Assembly (NCBI GenBank): GCA_015059015.1
Contig: SVBG01000002.1
Span: 113,636 to 177,635 of the forward strand
DNA from: Erysipelotrichaceae bacterium
GTDB taxonomy: Bacteria > Bacillota_I > Bacilli_A > ML615J-28 > CAG-313
Direction of reading: 5' to 3'
Length of the DNA: 64,000 bases
The first letter of the stretch is position 1; every line of letters begins with the position of its first letter. Position numbers and translations under genes: made by a program. The notes below the pieces were generated by a model, which saw nothing but the letters and a program-made list of their open reading frames with translations, searched no databases and was not told where the DNA came from. Positions 16,672-26,081 of the stretch are shown here, in pieces.

Positions 16672-18381
16672 ATGAAACGTGTAATTAGTTATTTTAGACC
16701 TAATTTATTAAAAGTAATATTATGTTTAACTATTAAAATATCAGGTGTAATAGCTGAATTATTCATACCGATTATTCTTTCATATATACTAGATACAGTT
16801 GTAGATACTGGTACAATTTTAGATATCGTTTTATATGGACTATTAATGGTAGTTTTATCAGGGCTTGGATTTTTAGGAAATTGTAAAGCTAATCAAATTG
16901 CAGCTGGTGTTGCAAAAAGTGTATCAGTTAACTTACGAAAAGATTTATTTACTAAAATAATGTCACTTAGTCAATCTCAGGTAGATAGTGTTACAATGCC
17001 AAGTTTAATAGCAAGAATGTCAAGTGATACATATAATATTCATCAAATGTGTGGAATGATTCTTCGTCTTGGTGTTCGTGCTCCAATGTTATTAATTGGA
17101 GGTACAGTTTGTACTTTATTCTTAGATCCAATGCTTACATTAATAATGATACTTATTTTACCACTTGTTATACTTGCTTTATATATTACTTCTAAATATG
17201 GAATTCCATTATATGATAGAGTTCAAACAAGAGTTGATAAAATGGTATTGTCTATTAGAGAAAATATGACAGGAATAAGAGTAATTAAAGCATTATCTAA
17301 AGAAGACTATGAAAAGAAACGATTTAATACTGTTAATAAAGAATTAATGGATTATGAACTTAAATCAAGTATTGTAATGGCTACTCTTAATCCTGTAATT
17401 AATTTAATCTTAAACTTTGGTTTAATATTTGTAATAGTTGTTGGTGCATATCGTGTTAATAATGGTATAATACTACCTGGAAAAGTTTTATCATTTACAA
17501 CATTCTTTGCGATGATATTAAATGCATTAATTGCCTTAAATAGAATGATTACAATTATTTCTAAGGCATACGCATCATCAAAAAGAATTGATTATATTTT
17601 TGATTTAGGACTTGATTTACGAAAAGAGACTTATAATAATACATCTAAACATTATATAGAATTTAAAAATGTAAACTTCTCATATCTAGGTAAAGTTAAT
17701 AATTTATCTAATATTTCTTTTAAATTAGAAAAGGGTGAAACACTAGGTATTATTGGACCTACAGGTAGTGGTAAAAGCACAGTTATTAATTTATTACTAA
17801 GACTTTATGATGTAAATAGTGGTGCTATATATATTAATGGAAAAGATATAAGAAGTTATTCTTATCGAAAACTTAAATCTTTATTTGGTGTATCTTTTCA
17901 AAATGATACACTTCTTGCAGATACAATATATAATAACGTTGATTTTTATAGGAAATTATCAAAAAACGAAATTAAGAAAGCGTTATTAGTTTCACAGTCT
18001 TTCTTCGTAGAAAATCTAGAATTAAAAGAACAAACACAACTATCTGCTAAAGGAACAAACCTTTCTGGTGGACAGCGACAAAGACTAATCTTAGCACGTG
18101 CACTTGCGGGTAATCCAAAAATATTAATTCTTGATGATTCATCTAGTGCACTAGACTATAAAACTGATCTTGCATTAAGAGAAGCAATTAAAGAAAACTA
18201 TAAGAATACTACTAAAATAATAATCGCATCACGTATTAGTTCAATAATTAATGCTGATAAAATAATAGTACTTGAAGATGGTATAGTTACAGGTTTAGGA
18301 ACACATAATGAACTTCTTATGAATAATAACTTGTATAAAAGTATCTATAATATTCAACTAGGAGGTGATACTCATGAATAG
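16672..18381 (+). CDS. ABC exporter half-transporter, subunit with degenerate ATP site
   Basis: 569 residues: six-helix exporter membrane domain (1-310), then a nucleotide-binding domain. Walker A is intact (GPTGSGKST, 362-370) and the signature is canonical (LSGGQ, 464-468). In Walker B the catalytic Glu is Asp489 ('LILDDSS'), and the H-loop His is Ser520 ('IASRISS'). This is the pattern of the degenerate partner in heterodimeric exporters such as BmrCD and TM287/288. Its stop overlaps the next subunit by 8 bases, so both should be made in equal amounts. AAAGGAG precedes the ATG. The substrate is unknown; drugs, lipids or peptides are possible. Confidence 0.9.
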   Translation: MKRVISYFRPNLLKVILCLTIKISGVIAELFIPIILSYILDTVVDTGTILDIVLYGLLMVVLSGLGFLGNCKANQIAAGVAKSVSVNLRKDLFTKIMSLSQSQVDSVTMPSLIARMSSDTYNIHQMCGMILRLGVRAPMLLIGGTVCTLFLDPMLTLIMILILPLVILALYITSKYGIPLYDRVQTRVDKMVLSIRENMTGIRVIKALSKEDYEKKRFNTVNKELMDYELKSSIVMATLNPVINLILNFGLIFVIVVGAYRVNNGIILPGKVLSFTTFFAMILNALIALNRMITIISKAYASSKRIDYIFDLGLDLRKETYNNTSKHYIEFKNVNFSYLGKVNNLSNISFKLEKGETLGIIGPTGSGKSTVINLLLRLYDVNSGAIYINGKDIRSYSYRKLKSLFGVSFQNDTLLADTIYNNVDFYRKLSKNEIKKALLVSQSFFVENLELKEQTQLSAKGTNLSGGQRQRLILARALAGNPKILILDDSSSALDYKTDLALREAIKENYKNTTKIIIASRISSIINADKIIVLEDGIVTGLGTHNELLMNNNLYKSIYNIQLGGDTHE

Positions 18382-20152
18382 AAGACGTGGAGTATCTTTC
18401 TCTAGAGGGAAAGCTAAAAATAAAAAATATACATTTAGAAGACTTTGGAATTACTTATTTAAGTTTAGATTTCTACTTATTCTTGCGTTAATACTAACTA
18501 TTGCATCAAACATTCTAGCTCTACTTGGACCTAAACTTACAGGACTAATAATGGATGAAATAGATGTTGAAGAAGCAAATATTAATTTTGGTAATATATA
18601 CTATTATGCAGGTTTAATGGCTTTATTTTATTTAACATCAAGTATCTTTACATTTTTTATTTCTTTAGTTATGACTAATATTAGTAAACGATGTGTTTAT
18701 ACAATGAGACGCGATGCGTTCAATAAACTTCTTAGTTTACCAATATCTTATTTTGATAAAAATCAAATAGGTGATATTATTAGTAGAATGTCGTATGACA
18801 TTGATACGGTTAATACTTCTTTATCTACTGATTTAGTTCAAATACTAACAAGTATTATTACAATTATAGGTTCTCTTGTAATGATGATAATTGTATCACC
18901 AATATTAGTATTAGTATTTGCAGTAACACTACCTATTAGTTTATTATTTACAAGAATTATGATTAAAAAAACTAGTAAGCACTTTAAAGCAAGATCAAAT
19001 AATTTAGGAATTTTATCTGCATATAACGAAGAAATGATTACAAGCGTTAAAACAATTAAAGCATACGGAAAAGAAGAAGAAATAATTGATAACTTTAATA
19101 TTGTTAATGAAGAAGCTGCTCATTCTACTTATCTTGCGGAATACTATAGTGCATATACAGGTCCAGGAGTTAATTTTGTTAATAACCTATCTTTGTCACT
19201 AATTTGTTTATTTGGTGCAATTCTATATAAAAAGAGTTTATTATCACTTGGTGATATATCTTCATTTGTTCTATATTCCAAGAAATTCTCAGGCCCAATT
19301 AATGAAATAGCAAACATTTTAACAGACTTACAAAGTGCACTTGCTGCAGCTGAAAGAGTATTTGAACTTATTGACGAAGAAATAGAAACACCTGATATAA
19401 TAGATGCGATAGATTTAGAAGTAGAACTTGGCCATATTGAATTTAAAAATGTATATTTTGGTTATGAACAAAATAAAATAATCTTAAAAAATGTATCATT
19501 TAATGCATTACCTGGTAAACAAATAGCAATTGTTGGTCCAACTGGTGCTGGTAAAACAACAATAGTAAATTTACTTATGCGTTTTTATGATATTAATAGT
19601 GGTTCAATATATTTAGATGAAAATAACATACAGCTTATTAAAAGAGCATCGTTAAGAAAATCATATGCAATGGTTCTTCAGGATACTTGGTTATTTGAAG
19701 GAACGATATATGAAAATCTAAGTTATGGAAGTAACAATGTAACACTAGAAAAAGTAAAAGAAGCAGCAAAAGCTTCTAGAATTGATACATTTATAGAAAG
19801 CTTGCCAGATGGTTATGATACGATTTTATCAGAAGGTGGAACTAATATATCTAAAGGACAAAAACAACTTCTAACTATTGCTCGCGCAATGCTTCTAGAT
19901 GCTAAAATGTTAATTTTAGATGAAGCAACATCAAATGTTGATACCATTACAGAACTTAAAATTAGAGATGCTATGAAAAACTTAATGAAAGATAAAACTT
20001 CATTTATTATTGCTCATAGATTATCAACAATTAAAAATGCCGATTTAATATTAGTTGTAAAAGAGGGAAATATTGTAGAACAAGGTACTCATAAAGAATT
20101 AATTGAAAAACAAGGGTTCTATTATGAATTACATAATTCACAATATAGTTAG
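18374..20152 (+). CDS. ABC exporter half-transporter, catalytic subunit
   Basis: 593 residues. ATG 18374 follows AGGAGGTGAT, better than the GTG at 18365 that lies inside this site. Membrane domain, then an NBD with Walker A GPTGAGKTT (388-396), Walker B 'LILDEATS' with Glu517, and H-loop His548, all canonical. Its signature is ISKGQ (492-496), weaker than LSGGQ. Because each ATP site combines the Walker motifs of one subunit with the signature of the other, this weak signature faces the degenerate Walker B of the partner, giving one active and one impaired site in the dimer. Confidence 0.92.
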   Translation: MNRRRGVSFSRGKAKNKKYTFRRLWNYLFKFRFLLILALILTIASNILALLGPKLTGLIMDEIDVEEANINFGNIYYYAGLMALFYLTSSIFTFFISLVMTNISKRCVYTMRRDAFNKLLSLPISYFDKNQIGDIISRMSYDIDTVNTSLSTDLVQILTSIITIIGSLVMMIIVSPILVLVFAVTLPISLLFTRIMIKKTSKHFKARSNNLGILSAYNEEMITSVKTIKAYGKEEEIIDNFNIVNEEAAHSTYLAEYYSAYTGPGVNFVNNLSLSLICLFGAILYKKSLLSLGDISSFVLYSKKFSGPINEIANILTDLQSALAAAERVFELIDEEIETPDIIDAIDLEVELGHIEFKNVYFGYEQNKIILKNVSFNALPGKQIAIVGPTGAGKTTIVNLLMRFYDINSGSIYLDENNIQLIKRASLRKSYAMVLQDTWLFEGTIYENLSYGSNNVTLEKVKEAAKASRIDTFIESLPDGYDTILSEGGTNISKGQKQLLTIARAMLLDAKMLILDEATSNVDTITELKIRDAMKNLMKDKTSFIIAHRLSTIKNADLILVVKEGNIVEQGTHKELIEKQGFYYELHNSQYS

Positions 20153-20166
20153 AATTTAAGATAAAG

Positions 20167-20199
20167 AATAGTTTACATATATTTGTAAACTATTTTTTA
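20167..20199 (+). terminator. Rho-independent terminator
   Basis: AATAGTTTACA / TGTAAACTATT, 11-bp perfect stem with six Ts. Ends the ABC operon. Confidence 0.88.
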
Positions 20200-20225
20200 T
20201 ATTTTCTTTACTTTTTTCAAAATTA

Positions 20226-20234
20226 TGGTATAAT
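20226..20234 (+). promoter_or_regulatory. Extended -10 promoter with long leader
   Basis: TG-G-TATAAT. The start near 20241 leaves a leader of about 145 bases before the ATG at 20387. The leader contains AT-rich dyads (GAATATAT...ATATATTC near 20243, AAAGTTTTAAACTTT near 20279) but no riboswitch I recognise. Confidence 0.5.
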
Positions 20235-20386
20235 AAGAGTATGAATATATTTAGGGAATATATCTATATATTCAAATTAAAGTTTTAAACTTTCTATAAT
20301 CCATCTTTTATATTTTTGACATTATAATAAATTACTAACTAAAGATGAATAAAGTAGAAATAAATTATTATAAAGGGAGAAATAAA

Positions 20387-23300
20387 ATGAAGAAAATTAT
20401 TTACATTTTTATTATGTTATTAGCAATAATTGTAGTAACAACTAAAGCATCAAATGTAGAAGCTGCTAGTGCTCCTGAACTTATTGATGGTGCACAAATC
20501 AGAACAGATAATTTAAATGGTATTAAATTTGTTGCTAATGTTACTCCAGTTGATGGTGCTACATATGGATTTGTAGTAGGTCAAGGAACAGTAGTTGATT
20601 TAACTGTTGACACACCTAATACGATTACTGGTGAAACTACAACTTTAAATGAAGAAAGTCAATTTTATGTAACAATTGTTAATATTCCAGAACGTGCTTA
20701 TGCACAAAATTTATCAGTTAGAGCATACGTTTTAATTGATGGTGAATATACATATTCTACTAACATTGTTACAAGAAGTGTTGGTCAAGTTGCATTAGGT
20801 GCACAAGTAAAAGGAACTGAAGGTGAATATATTGAAACAGTTGCTGGAAGCATTCTAGAAAACTATAAGAAAGTTCACGTTGACTATCCTGGTAATACAC
20901 ATGTAGATGATGTTTTATATGAAACTGATCATAAAAAACTTGCTGAAAAATTTGTTGAAGATTGGAACGCAATGTTTGAAACTACACTAGATGCAGAAAC
21001 TGCATTTGTTCAAGGAGACAACTATGCTTCACCATTCAAAACTGCTGCAAGAAATAATTCTACAACTAATCCAGAAGGTGCTAATATTACTGCATTCTTC
21101 CGTGATGAAGCAATGTATAATAAATGGGGTTGGATTTTAGATTATATTCAAAATGAATTAACTACAGGTTTAGCATTTTCTGCTTGTGAATCACAAATTA
21201 ATTGTATTTTAAATAATACTACTGATGAAACAGGCAACTGGTATTATGGTTTAACACTTGCTTCTTATTTACAAAGTATTTTCTGTGGTAAAGGATCTTC
21301 TACAGGTTCTGGTAGATTTAACTTTGAAAGAAGCGTAGAAAATATGGAAAAACTAGCATTAATTGTAAATTACAACAATAAAGTATATTCTACATTTGGT
21401 GAACTTAAACTTGTAAAAGTTGGTAGTGATCTTAAGTTAGAAGAATTATCAAAAGAAAATTATAATTTTGATGGTTATAGTATAAATGGCACATTATACA
21501 ATGAAACATACAATGTTACAAACGATAACGTATTATTAATGCCTACATTTACAGCTGTTGAATATGATATTAAATACTATAAAGATGGTGTTGAATTAAC
21601 TGACTTAGCAGATGTTTATACAGTAGAAGATGCTGTAACACTTCCAACTATTACAGTTGAAGGTTATGACTTTGTTGGTTGGTGTGAAGATGAAGCTTGT
21701 GAAGGTGAAGTAGTTACATCACTTTCTGAAGGAAGTAGTGGTGATAAAGTATATTATGCTAAATATGTTGAAAAACAATTAAAGGATGTTAATGTTACAT
21801 ATGACTTAAATGGTGGTTACTTTAACTATCCTTCATTAGATGATGCTATTGCTGATTTTATTGTTGATTTTAATGCGTCACGCAATAGAACTCATACCGC
21901 TTCAACATTCTATGCATTAGGATCTTGGAGTGAAATTAGCGATGCTTCTAATTTCTTATATGATGCTAATTATAAAGCTAAATGGTCGTGGTTAGTTGAG
22001 TATCTTGCTACTACTGCAATAACAGCAACTAATAAAAAAGCATTTGAAGTTTTCCATAATTATACTAAGCAATCAGAACTTAATGCTGCAAACTCTAATT
22101 ATATTTATTGTATTGCATATGAACTTCGTGGTTGGGTTGGTAAAGCTCAATATACTCAAAATTCAAGTTTTAAATCTGCAAATTATTCTTCACTTATTGC
22201 ACAATCTGAAACAGCAGCAAAAGGACAAACTGCATACACATATAAAGACCCTTGTGACTTAGAAGTTCCTACAAAAGATGGGTATGAATTTATTGGTTGG
22301 ACATCAAGCATTAATGGTCAAGTAGTCACTACATTCCCTGGTTATTATGATAATCCTGGTGATATTACATATACTGCTGTATGGGAACAAATAGCTCCTG
22401 TATTAAATGTATCTATTTATGTAGATGCATCTGCTACAACAGGTAGTGTTTATGAAGCAAATGGTAAAGAATATGTTTATGGAACTGATTTATTTGCAAC
22501 TATTACTGATGCACTTGCGAATGCTGTAGAAAACGATACTATTTATGTTCTTGCTGGTACATATTCAGATGCTATTACTATTTCTACTGCAAATATTACA
22601 ATTTGCGGTCCAAATGCAGGTGTTCCATATAATGGTAGTCGTAATGAAGAAGCAGTTATTAGTGGAACAATTTCAGTTTCTGCAAATAACTTTAAACTTG
22701 ATGGTGTTAAATTTACAGGTACTCAAATTAAAGCTACACAAGCTTTAGAGGGTTTAACAATTCTAAATATAGTATCTCAAAGTAATGGTGCTTTAATTCA
22801 AGATTCTGGTGGACGTCATGCAGTACTTGGTTCAAATTATAACCTTAGTAATTTAGTAATTAGAAATTCTAAGTTCTATGTTCCTTACGCAACTGATGGT
22901 AAAAATGGTCTTGCATTCTATGGTATTGTAACAAATGCTAATATTGAAAATAATAGTTTTGTAAATAAACTTACAGCATCTGCATTAAATGAAGCTATCT
23001 TACTTCAAAAAGTTGCTGGAGAAATTTATGTAACTAATAATAATATTGATTGGTCAACAGATAACTATTCTATTTTCTTAGGTAGTGGATCTAACTCTGC
23101 AACAGTAATTGATGTTTTAGATAATGTAGTTAATTGTTCAAATACAACTTATCATACTTCTGGTATTGCAATTAGACGTATTCCTGCTTCTACAACAGTA
23201 AATATTGTAGGTAATAAGATTTACAATATGGGTGGAAATACATTTAACTTCCAATATGCTGTAAGTGGTTCTAAAGTTAATATTTCTTATAACTACTTTG

Positions 23301-23473
23301 ATGCTAATACTTCATTTAAGTGTAACGTAGCTGGTAGTGCAACAATTACTACAAATAATAACTGTTACGCTGGTGGTATTACAACTGCTAATGGACATAA
23401 TCCTAATACATCAACAGAAACTACTTATGCAAATCTTGCTGCTTTAGAAGAAGCTTATGCTAAAGTAAAATAA
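20387..23473 (+). CDS. Secreted multi-domain surface protein: InlB repeats, duplicated helical module, beta-helix
   Basis: ATG 20387 follows AAAGGGAG; the upstream in-frame ATG at 20345 has no ribosome site. 1028 residues. Sec signal peptide ending near 'NVEAA'. An all-beta N-terminal domain (about 25-155) with 'LSVRAYVLIDGEYTYS' recalls modules in the proteins at 12338 and 35271. A module of about 130 residues appears twice (about 185-325 and 485-615), sharing 'F-V/I-x-D-F/W-N-A' and 'KW-x-W-x-x-x-Y', each next to InlB-type repeats ('DFVGWCEDE', 'EFIGWTSS'). The C-terminal third (690-1015) is a right-handed beta-helix starting at 'DTIYVLAGTYSDAITI'. No anchor is visible. Ends at a strong terminator. 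Confidence 0.75.
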   Translation: MKKIIYIFIMLLAIIVVTTKASNVEAASAPELIDGAQIRTDNLNGIKFVANVTPVDGATYGFVVGQGTVVDLTVDTPNTITGETTTLNEESQFYVTIVNIPERAYAQNLSVRAYVLIDGEYTYSTNIVTRSVGQVALGAQVKGTEGEYIETVAGSILENYKKVHVDYPGNTHVDDVLYETDHKKLAEKFVEDWNAMFETTLDAETAFVQGDNYASPFKTAARNNSTTNPEGANITAFFRDEAMYNKWGWILDYIQNELTTGLAFSACESQINCILNNTTDETGNWYYGLTLASYLQSIFCGKGSSTGSGRFNFERSVENMEKLALIVNYNNKVYSTFGELKLVKVGSDLKLEELSKENYNFDGYSINGTLYNETYNVTNDNVLLMPTFTAVEYDIKYYKDGVELTDLADVYTVEDAVTLPTITVEGYDFVGWCEDEACEGEVVTSLSEGSSGDKVYYAKYVEKQLKDVNVTYDLNGGYFNYPSLDDAIADFIVDFNASRNRTHTASTFYALGSWSEISDASNFLYDANYKAKWSWLVEYLATTAITATNKKAFEVFHNYTKQSELNAANSNYIYCIAYELRGWVGKAQYTQNSSFKSANYSSLIAQSETAAKGQTAYTYKDPCDLEVPTKDGYEFIGWTSSINGQVVTTFPGYYDNPGDITYTAVWEQIAPVLNVSIYVDASATTGSVYEANGKEYVYGTDLFATITDALANAVENDTIYVLAGTYSDAITISTANITICGPNAGVPYNGSRNEEAVISGTISVSANNFKLDGVKFTGTQIKATQALEGLTILNIVSQSNGALIQDSGGRHAVLGSNYNLSNLVIRNSKFYVPYATDGKNGLAFYGIVTNANIENNSFVNKLTASALNEAILLQKVAGEIYVTNNNIDWSTDNYSIFLGSGSNSATVIDVLDNVVNCSNTTYHTSGIAIRRIPASTTVNIVGNKIYNMGGNTFNFQYAVSGSKVNISYNYFDANTSFKCNVAGSATITTNNNCYAGGITTANGHNPNTSTETTYANLAALEEAYAKVK

Positions 23474-23483
23474 ACAATTAAAA

Positions 23484-23519
23484 ATACTCCACTAAGATTT
23501 AGTGGAGTATTAATTTTTT
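23484..23519. terminator. Rho-independent terminator (first copy)
   Basis: ATACTCCACTAA / TTAGTGGAGTAT, 12-bp stem with a three-base loop, then TAATTTTTT. Identical to the hairpin at 25907; it belongs to the tspO-derived repeat and now ends the beta-helix gene. Confidence 0.9.
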
Positions 23520-23658
23520 AGATATAACATTATTGAATATATTGTTGCAAAAGTAGTCCATAAGATATATGGTATATATAAAAGAGTTATACGTTTATTT
23601 AATAGAAGAACTTGCATAGATAAAAGTATTGCAGTAATATATGTAAATAATGTAAATT
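23510..23658 (-). pseudogene. tspO: Truncated C-terminal copy of tspO
   Basis: On the minus strand this encodes the last 40-odd residues of the TspO protein at 25933, with the same stop codon. The two base differences inside the matching part are both synonymous ('QVLLLN' is unchanged). The frame loses similarity upstream of about 23658 and there is no start. It is the partner of the intact gene in the direct repeat. Confidence 0.8.
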
Positions 23659-23741
23659 AAGAATTGAATCACAAAAATTAATTAACTTCATATATTATGG
23701 TGTAATTAGTTATCATATGTATTGAAAAATAATATTATTTG

Positions 23742-23750
23742 TGGTATATT
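23742..23750 (+). promoter_or_regulatory. Possible extended -10 promoter of the island genes
   Basis: TG-G-TATATT, overlapped by a further TATAAT at 23749. AAGGGAGAAG (about 23767) follows, but the nearest ATG after it opens only very short frames. The segment 23658-23823 otherwise holds nothing recognisable. Confidence 0.35.
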
Positions 23751-23823
23751 ATAATTGAAATATAATAAGGGAGAAGATATGTTATTATGAATAAAATAAT
23801 TATAATATGTTGTGAAGTGTATA

Positions 23824-24400
23824 ATGATTAAATTTAAAATGACTTTTGTTTTTATATGTTTAGCTTTAATAATTATATTTTTTAAGAATTAATGTTAATG
23901 CTTCAAGCATACAATTTAATGATGCTAAAGTGAAATTATCTGATAGTACAACGGTTAATTTAAATAGTGGTGAAAATTCAGTTATTAAAAATGAAATATA
24001 TGTATGTGATAATGAAATTGAAATAAATAATTATAATGTGTATTTAAATGTCAATAATAATGATGATGCAATTTATAATGAAGTATTACCGATTGAAGAT
24101 GATATATCAAATGTGGATGTTGTAACAATATGTGGCTATTTAAAGTGGCTAGGACGTTCACAAGATGGTACTTTTATGTGCCCGATTACAATTAATACAA
24201 CAAGATTAATATGTCTTGGAGGTGACTCTCCATCGCCTTATTTACAAAATTTTGTATGGACATCTAGCAGTAATAGTGTCATTGTTAGTTCCTTTGGAAC
24301 TATTACTGCTATAGAACAATTTGATAGCATTGTTACAATAACAGGAGTATATAAGTATAATGAAAGATTTATTGTAACAATTAATCTTGTTTACGTTTAA
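23824..24400 (+). CDS. Secreted Ig-like (Big_2) protein whose signal peptide is out of frame
   Basis: From ATG 23824 a signal peptide 'MIKFKMTFVFICLALIII' is read, but the frame stops at 23890. The next frame continues without a stop through 'INVNASSIQF' to 24400. Removing one T from the six-T run at 23878-23883 joins the two into a normal secreted protein of about 190 residues. The only in-frame start of the long part is GTG 23930, which lacks a ribosome site. The C-terminal 80 residues match a bacterial Ig-like Big_2 fold ('FVWTSSSNSVIVSSFGTITA'). It is a sequencing error, a fresh pseudogene or a phase-variable gene; the sequence cannot decide. Confidence 0.6.
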
Positions 24401-24430
24401 TAATAAATTGTAAAAAGAAAGGAGTTTAAA

Positions 24431-25900
24431 GTGAGGAAAAATTTATTAATTATTTTATTATTTTTCATTTGTTTAAGTGGATGTCGCAGTAATAATCAAA
24501 TTAAAGAACAAAAAAATCAAAATGCCCCCATATATACTCAAAATGATCCTCAAAATACTCAAAAAGATAAGCACACTAATTCTTTCAATGATAAAAATGT
24601 AACATATAAAATAGGTGATTATGTGTTTTATGAAACGACAACAAGTGAAAATGAAATTGTAGAGTATGATTGGATTTATGTTGAAAATTATATGCAATTT
24701 CTTGTTGATGAATATCATTATTTATATATGACTAGTGGAACTACAATTGATTGTATCTTAAATGTTAAATGGAATAAAGTTGAAGATAATAATAATATAA
24801 TTATGAATGCAGAAGTTAAAAGTATTTTAAGAGCTGGTATTTTTGATGTATATAATTATTCTTTAAATACTGATGATATTTTAATATCTGGAATTATATA
24901 TTCTGATGATCCAACTTTTGTATATCCTGAGTTTGTATATAGAAATATAAATAATGAAATAGTAACTAAAGATTCATTTAGATTTGTTGATTTTGAATTA
25001 TTAGAATTTGAGGAATCACTTGGGGAATTAATTTATGATGATGTTGATGTAAATACTTTTATTGTGAAAGACGCAAATCAATTAGTTTATTGTAATTCTG
25101 AAATAAATAAAATAGTAATTCCTGAACAATATACAAAAAATAAATCTATTCCAGGATTTTTATTTAGTAATAAGAATAAACTTGATGAAATAGAAATATC
25201 AGGAGACGTTGGACAAATCAATCCTAATGCTTTTGTTGATTCAGCATATAAGATTACTATTAAAGGGAATATAAAAAATATTGAACCTCTAGGATTTGTA
25301 TCAGGTTGTGAGATTACCATTAACGGAAATATTGAAAATTATAACAAATATTCTTTTTATAAGTGTGATAAAATTAATTATGATAATGGAATATTTCAAG
25401 TACTTGATTATTTTGAAAATAAACGATATGATATAGGACTATTTATCGAATTTAAAAATAGTTATAATTTGAGTGAAGGAATTAAAATATTATATACTCC
25501 TTATGTTGATACTAAGTTTGAATATGATGGAGATTTAATTGTTTCATATAATGTTGATAATAAAGATAATAATAGTAACATTGTAGAAAGTATTATACTA
25601 GATGATAATTTAGAAATATATCGTGAGTCAAAAATTAATTACAATCAAGACTATTATTTATGGAGTAAGTTTGTTGGACGCGAATTTCAACAAGAAAGTT
25701 TAAAAGAAATTGTTATTACTGAAAGTGAATTATCTAGTGAAACTGGAATTTTATTTTTTTCAGCTGAATTTATTGATGAAGATAGATTTGATAATCTAAT
25801 TTATATTTGCAAAGTTTTATGTTCATTAAAATATGAAATAATTGATGATGTTATTTATTTACAATATAATGATGTTGTATATTCCCTAGACACTATATAA
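24431..25900 (+). CDS. Lipoprotein with degenerate BspA-like repeats
   Basis: 489 residues from GTG 24431, eight bases after AAAGGAG. Lipobox CLSG-C at about residue 18. A Lys/Asn/Gln-rich linker (20-55) leads to a beta-rich domain, then a short run of degenerate LRR-like units (about 225-320: 'INPNAFVDSAYKITIKGNIK'), and an acidic beta-rich C-terminus. It follows the Ig-like gene by 30 bases and shares its operon. Both genes lie between the two tspO-derived repeats, which suggests they arrived together. Function unknown. Confidence 0.7.
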   Translation: MRKNLLIILLFFICLSGCRSNNQIKEQKNQNAPIYTQNDPQNTQKDKHTNSFNDKNVTYKIGDYVFYETTTSENEIVEYDWIYVENYMQFLVDEYHYLYMTSGTTIDCILNVKWNKVEDNNNIIMNAEVKSILRAGIFDVYNYSLNTDDILISGIIYSDDPTFVYPEFVYRNINNEIVTKDSFRFVDFELLEFEESLGELIYDDVDVNTFIVKDANQLVYCNSEINKIVIPEQYTKNKSIPGFLFSNKNKLDEIEISGDVGQINPNAFVDSAYKITIKGNIKNIEPLGFVSGCEITINGNIENYNKYSFYKCDKINYDNGIFQVLDYFENKRYDIGLFIEFKNSYNLSEGIKILYTPYVDTKFEYDGDLIVSYNVDNKDNNSNIVESIILDDNLEIYRESKINYNQDYYLWSKFVGREFQQESLKEIVITESELSSETGILFFSAEFIDEDRFDNLIYICKVLCSLKYEIIDDVIYLQYNDVVYSLDTI

Positions 25901-26081
25901 TTAAAAATACTCCACTAAGATTTAGTGGAGTATTAATTTTTTAGATATAACATTATTGAATATATTGTTGCAAAAGTAGTCCATAAGATATATGGTATAT
26001 ATAAAAGAGTTATACGTTTATTTAATAAAAGTACTTGCATAGATAAAAGTATTGCAGTAACACAAGTAAATAGTGTAAATA
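25899..26081. repeat. Direct repeat copy 2: terminator plus intact tspO 3' end
   Basis: Matches 23476-23658. This copy is continuous with the full tspO gene, so it is probably the original. Confidence 0.9.
25907..25942. terminator. Bidirectional terminator (second copy)
   Basis: Same 12-bp hairpin as at 23484, placed between the convergent lipoprotein gene and tspO, with a T-run on the plus side. Confidence 0.9.

Larger units (their letters stand above)
23476..23658. repeat. Direct repeat copy 1: terminator plus truncated tspO 3' end
   Basis: About 160 bases (23476-23636) match 25899-26059 with two mismatches, then identity decays to about 23658. The pair is 2423 bases apart in the same orientation and brackets the genes at 23824 and 24431. 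Confidence 0.9.

Noticed and set aside
20241-20386. Riboswitch in the long leader of the beta-helix gene
   Set aside because: Only simple AT-rich dyads are visible; no known aptamer core or terminator/antiterminator pair.
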